Positions 13,492-15,562 of a stretch of 15,562 nt of DNA are shown in pieces. The stretch covers positions 1 through 15,562 of the forward strand of contig JAKBAC010000077.1 of assembly GCA_021809365.1 (NCBI GenBank). The letters are read 5' to 3'. The position numbers and the translations under genes were made by a program. Source of the DNA: Planctomycetota bacterium (GTDB lineage: Bacteria > Planctomycetota > Phycisphaerae > WQYP01). The notes below the pieces were generated by a model that had not been told where the DNA came from, made no database searches, and worked only from the letters and a program-made list of their open reading frames with translations. Position 1 is the first letter of the stretch, and every line of letters starts with the position of its first letter.

Positions 13492-14508
13492 ATGAGACTT
13501 TGGCATAAACGCAGCTTGTTGACCCACGCCCCGCAACGCCATACATCCGCATTCGCCGTGCTGTTGGTCATGGCGACGGTGTCTCTTGCCCGCGCTGCGG
13601 TTACGCCGCCGAATCCCACACCTTCCTGGTTATTGCAGAATGGTGTATGGGTGCCGCTGGTGGCACCGAATCCCAATACGCCGGAGGGCCAGGTGGCGCA
13701 GATGATCGCGGAATTGAATTCCGGTCATCCCCAACATATTCCAAAACAGGCCAAGCGTTGGATCAAGCACAACAAAACCAATCCGCTGACGGCGGAAGTG
13801 CTGCTGCTGCGTGGCGACGCCTACAACGCCATGGGCGCAAAATATACCGCGCTATTTTCATACGAAAACCTGCTGGATAATTTCCCCACCAGTCCGTTGT
13901 ACGGGCCTTGCCTGCGCCGCGAATACAATATTGCATGCGCTTTTCTCCGCGGCTACAAGCGGAAATTTCTCGGTATGCGCATCTTGCCGGTGACCGGTGA
14001 TGCGCTGGAACTGCTGCGGCGCATTCAAGATCGGCAACGCGGCTCTCCGCTGGCGGAATTGGCGGGTATTCGCGTGGCGGATCATTATTACAACGATGCC
14101 CGATTCCACCGGGCCTTCCAATCCTACCAGGATTTTCTGCGCCGCTATCCGTACAGCCAGTTTGTGATCAAGGCCACCATCATGGAAGTGCAGTGCCTGC
14201 TGGCTACCTTCCGGGGTGTAAAATTTGACCTCACCCCTCTGCGCAATGCCGATGCCCAACTTGAATCCCTCACGCAGGAGCATCCGAATTTTGCCCGAAT
14301 CCTTCAGGTTAAAGCGTTGGAGGAGCGCATCTATCAAATTGAGGGCCGCAAGGAACTTGAAATTGCCCGCTTTTACATCCGCTTCAGTAAACCGGCGGCA
14401 GCGCAGTATTATTATAATCGTGTGATCAATGACTGGCCGGATACGCAATGGGCCAAAATAGCGCAAAAGGAACTTGTGGCTCATTTTGGAACGGAGGCCG
14501 CAAAATGA
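13492..14508 (+). CDS. BamD-like TPR protein of outer-membrane biogenesis
   Basis: A 338-residue exported protein with tetratricopeptide-type helical repeats resembling BamD/YfiO (for example LLRGDAYNAMGAKYTALFSYENLLDNFP, IRVADHYYNDARFHRAFQSYQDFLRRYPYS, YYYNRVINDWPDTQWA). BamD is the essential lipoprotein partner of BamA in barrel assembly. Start ATG 13492 gives a Sec signal (MRLWHKRSLL, hydrophobic AFAVLLVMATVSL, cleavage near ARA). The longer frame from 13387 begins in a repeat tract and is rejected. Unlike true BamD there is no lipobox cysteine, so it would be soluble periplasmic or anchored otherwise. It overlaps lptE by 4 bases (ATGA), implying translational coupling and a shared role in envelope assembly. 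No Shine-Dalgarno is seen. Confidence 0.7.
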   Translation: MRLWHKRSLLTHAPQRHTSAFAVLLVMATVSLARAAVTPPNPTPSWLLQNGVWVPLVAPNPNTPEGQVAQMIAELNSGHPQHIPKQAKRWIKHNKTNPLTAEVLLLRGDAYNAMGAKYTALFSYENLLDNFPTSPLYGPCLRREYNIACAFLRGYKRKFLGMRILPVTGDALELLRRIQDRQRGSPLAELAGIRVADHYYNDARFHRAFQSYQDFLRRYPYSQFVIKATIMEVQCLLATFRGVKFDLTPLRNADAQLESLTQEHPNFARILQVKALEERIYQIEGRKELEIARFYIRFSKPAAAQYYYNRVINDWPDTQWAKIAQKELVAHFGTEAAK

Positions 14509-15032
14509 TGGATTTCCTCAATTCAAATCGTCCGCTGCATCGCGTATGCGGTGCGCTGGTTATAAGCCTGCTTTCCCTCCTGCCCGCCGGTTGTGGATAT
14601 ACCATGGACTCCATCTACCCATCCGGCATTCAGACCGTGGCGGTACCGGTCTGGAAGAACCGGACATTTCGCCGCGGACTGGAAATGCGCCTGACCGAAG
14701 CGATTGATAAAAATATTGAATCCCGCACGCCGTATCGTCTGGCACCCGTGAATCAGGCACAAACGGAGCTGACCGGCACAATCATGCAGGTTCAGGAAGG
14801 CGTTTTGAGCAACAGCTTCAATACGAATTTGCCGCAGGAGACACAAGTTACACTTGTGGTGAAGTTCACATGGAGGGATCTGCATTCCGGTAAAATTCTG
14901 GCGCGCCGAACCAACTTCGCCACATCCAGCACGGAGATTCCGCAAATCGGCCAGCAGCTTCCCGACGCCGAACAAATTGCCGTGGAGCGAATGGCCCGGG
15001 CGGTGGTCAATCAAATGCAGAAGTCCTGGTGA
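14505..15032 (+). CDS. lptE: LPS-assembly lipoprotein LptE
   Basis: Outer-membrane lipoprotein that plugs the LptD barrel and helps deliver lipopolysaccharide to the cell surface. The 175 residues begin with a lipoprotein signal whose lipobox LPAGC places the lipidated Cys at residue 30. Next come the family pattern GYTMDSIYPSGIQTVAVPVWKN and RRGLEMRLTEAIDKNIES, then a sheet-rich domain (LTGTIMQVQEGVLS, QVTLVVKFTWRDLHSGKIL). ATG 14505 is chosen because GGAGG (14493-14497) is seven bases upstream and its ATGA overlaps the stop of the BamD-like gene. A second ATG at 14508 is possible, and a longer frame from 14448 has no support. No lptD is in the window. No plus-strand terminator follows. Confidence 0.86.
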   Translation: MMDFLNSNRPLHRVCGALVISLLSLLPAGCGYTMDSIYPSGIQTVAVPVWKNRTFRRGLEMRLTEAIDKNIESRTPYRLAPVNQAQTELTGTIMQVQEGVLSNSFNTNLPQETQVTLVVKFTWRDLHSGKILARRTNFATSSTEIPQIGQQLPDAEQIAVERMARAVVNQMQKSW

Positions 15033-15046
15033 TTTGGCGCACCAAT

Positions 15047-15071
15047 GAAAAAGGCCCGCAACATCGGGCCT
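15047..15071 (-). terminator. Intrinsic terminator of the 21-residue basic mini-gene
   Basis: On the minus strand AGGCCCG (15071-15065), loop ATGTTG and CGGGCCT (15058-15052) are followed by a T-run ending near 15048. It lies about 54 bases after the stop of the mini-gene. On the plus strand the same hairpin has no T-run, so it would not efficiently end the lptE transcript. Confidence 0.72.
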
Positions 15072-15124
15072 GAAAGAGGGGAGTCACAAGAGATTTTCGT
15101 AAACCGGCGCTGTACGCCACCTGT

Positions 15125-15190
15125 TTACTTCTTCTTGTTCTTCTTGGGTTTCTTGACTTCCTTACGCTGACTGTTATTGCCCTTTGCCAT
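15125..15190 (-). CDS. Very short, strongly basic protein (21 residues)
   Basis: The minus strand encodes MAKGNNSQRKEVKKPKKNKKK followed by TAA. Twelve of 21 residues are Lys or Arg. AGGAG lies about eight bases before the ATG, and a canonical terminator follows the stop. I recall similarly short Lys-rich proteins with an S-x-K/R-E-x-K-K-P-K-K core annotated as hypothetical in many bacteria, but cannot verify it here. The sequence has no membrane segment and no signal. Binding to RNA, ribosomes or DNA by charge is plausible but unproven. The gene stands alone, with a second hairpin plus U-run in its probable leader. Confidence 0.7.
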   Translation of the reverse strand: MAKGNNSQRKEVKKPKKNKKK

Positions 15191-15216
15191 AACGTGGCTC
15201 CTATTAGGGGGACTAC

Positions 15217-15247
15217 AAAATATAAAAACATCGTCACGCGACGATGT
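15217..15247 (-). terminator. Terminator-like hairpin ahead of the mini-gene
   Basis: On the minus strand an 8-bp perfect stem, ACATCGTC with GACGATGT (15247-15240 and 15235-15228) and a 4-base loop, is followed by TTTTATATTTT. It ends about 27 bases before the mini-gene ATG. It may end a transcript from the right, or act as an attenuator in the mini-gene leader. Confidence 0.6.
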
Positions 15248-15306
15248 ATACACACAGCATCAGAGAGACCTCTAGACGATATAGTAACGCATCGGCGCAT
15301 AAACGC

Positions 15307-15354
15307 CAATGCCAAAATGCCATGACGGCCGCGTGGCAATACATCCGGGCATTG
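15307..15354. repeat. Two-tier stem-loop containing 19-base motif copy 4
   Basis: CAATGCC (15307-15313) pairs with GGCATTG (15348-15354), and inside it TGCCA (15318-15322) pairs with TGGCA (15334-15338). The minus-strand 19-mer CCCGGATGTATTGCCACGC (15331-15349) forms part of the structure. Confidence 0.5.
15331..15349 (-). repeat. 19-base dispersed intergenic motif, copy 4 (inverted)
   Basis: CCCGGATGTATTGCCACGC on the minus strand differs from copy 2 at one position. Confidence 0.58.
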
Positions 15355-15382
15355 TACCGGGGCACCCCATCCCCTTACTCAA

Positions 15383-15404
15383 TCTGAAATCTGAAATCTC
15401 AAAT
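15383..15404 (+). repeat. TCTGAAA heptamer tract
   Basis: TCTGAAA twice, then TCTCAAA and a partial unit, in unbroken 7-base phase. It lies immediately left of the long dispersed repeat copy B. Confidence 0.6.
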
Positions 15405-15422
15405 CCCCCCTTTTGGCCGCGC

Positions 15423-15562
15423 GTGCTTGCACCGCGTGTTTTCCGCGGCAGCCGTCGGTGTTGAGAAAGTAGAAAGTAGAAAGTAGACCGCGGGGATTGC
15501 CTCACCTTGCGACAGCATCACTTCAGTTCCAGCCTTATGTGCTCTACTGCTCAACTCTCTCC
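15423..15562 (+). repeat. Long dispersed repeat, copy B (140 bp, continues past the window)
   Basis: Aligns with 6160-6290. The 9-base length difference is one extra AGAAAGT heptamer (three units at 15464-15484) and two single-base insertions. The left flank CCGCGC extends the match to 15417. It may continue beyond the window end. Confidence 0.75.

Noticed and set aside
15052..15071. Hairpin after lptE as its terminator
   Set aside because: On the plus strand the stem is followed by GAAAGAGG, not a T-run. The T-run exists only on the minus strand.

Overview
The window reads as a bacterial chromosome segment from a diderm organism with LPS-type outer-membrane biogenesis. Planctomycetota, and within it a Phycisphaerae-like lineage, is my best guess. 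This is an inference from gene style (a lipoprotein tail rich in PAT/TQP repeats, OprB-type porins, a BamD-like/LptE pair, long repeat-filled intergenic spaces), not from a marker gene. GC content is moderate and the genes carry good Shine-Dalgarno sites.

Layout, left to right. (1) The first 193 bases hold a probable divergent start of a minus-strand gene leaving the window, then nuoN (complex I). (2) A minus-strand tRNA with CAU anticodon follows, whose body resembles tRNA-Ile2 more than elongator tRNA-Met. (3) A rhomboid protease with a helical C-terminal extension lies on the plus strand behind a near-consensus promoter with an inverted repeat around the -35 box. (4) Converging on it with a 13-base gap is a minus-strand operon of a UPF0173 metallo-hydrolase and a fused cobA-hemD tetrapyrrole gene. 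(5) A 0.8-kb non-coding stretch is packed with palindromes, heptamer repeats, one copy of a long dispersed repeat and a large imperfect stem-loop. (6) A putative iron-uptake operon comes next: a consensus sigma70 promoter, two tandem Fur-like 7-1-7 boxes, an FTR1/EfeU iron permease and two different OprB-family porins. (7) After it come an IscA/ErpA-type Fe-S protein, a lipoprotein of unknown function with a Met/His-rich tail and a coiled-coil tail-anchored membrane protein. (8) A 0.7-kb repeat-rich non-coding stretch precedes a BamD-like TPR protein overlapping lptE by 4 bases. (9) The right end holds a minus-strand 21-residue very basic mini-gene between two terminator-like hairpins, then a second copy of the long dispersed repeat running off the window.

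How the parts may work together: the ftr1-porin-porin unit looks like a self-contained iron-acquisition cassette with inner-membrane permease and dedicated outer-membrane pores under iron control. It lacks the EfeO/EfeB partners usual for EfeU. The other genes are housekeeping (respiration, tetrapyrroles, Fe-S assembly, outer-membrane assembly). The second notable theme is the intergenic DNA. Five unrelated tandem motifs with a 7-base period, a 9-base family, a 19-base dispersed motif (four copies), a 20-base dispersed motif (three copies) and a 131/140-base dispersed repeat all sit between genes.
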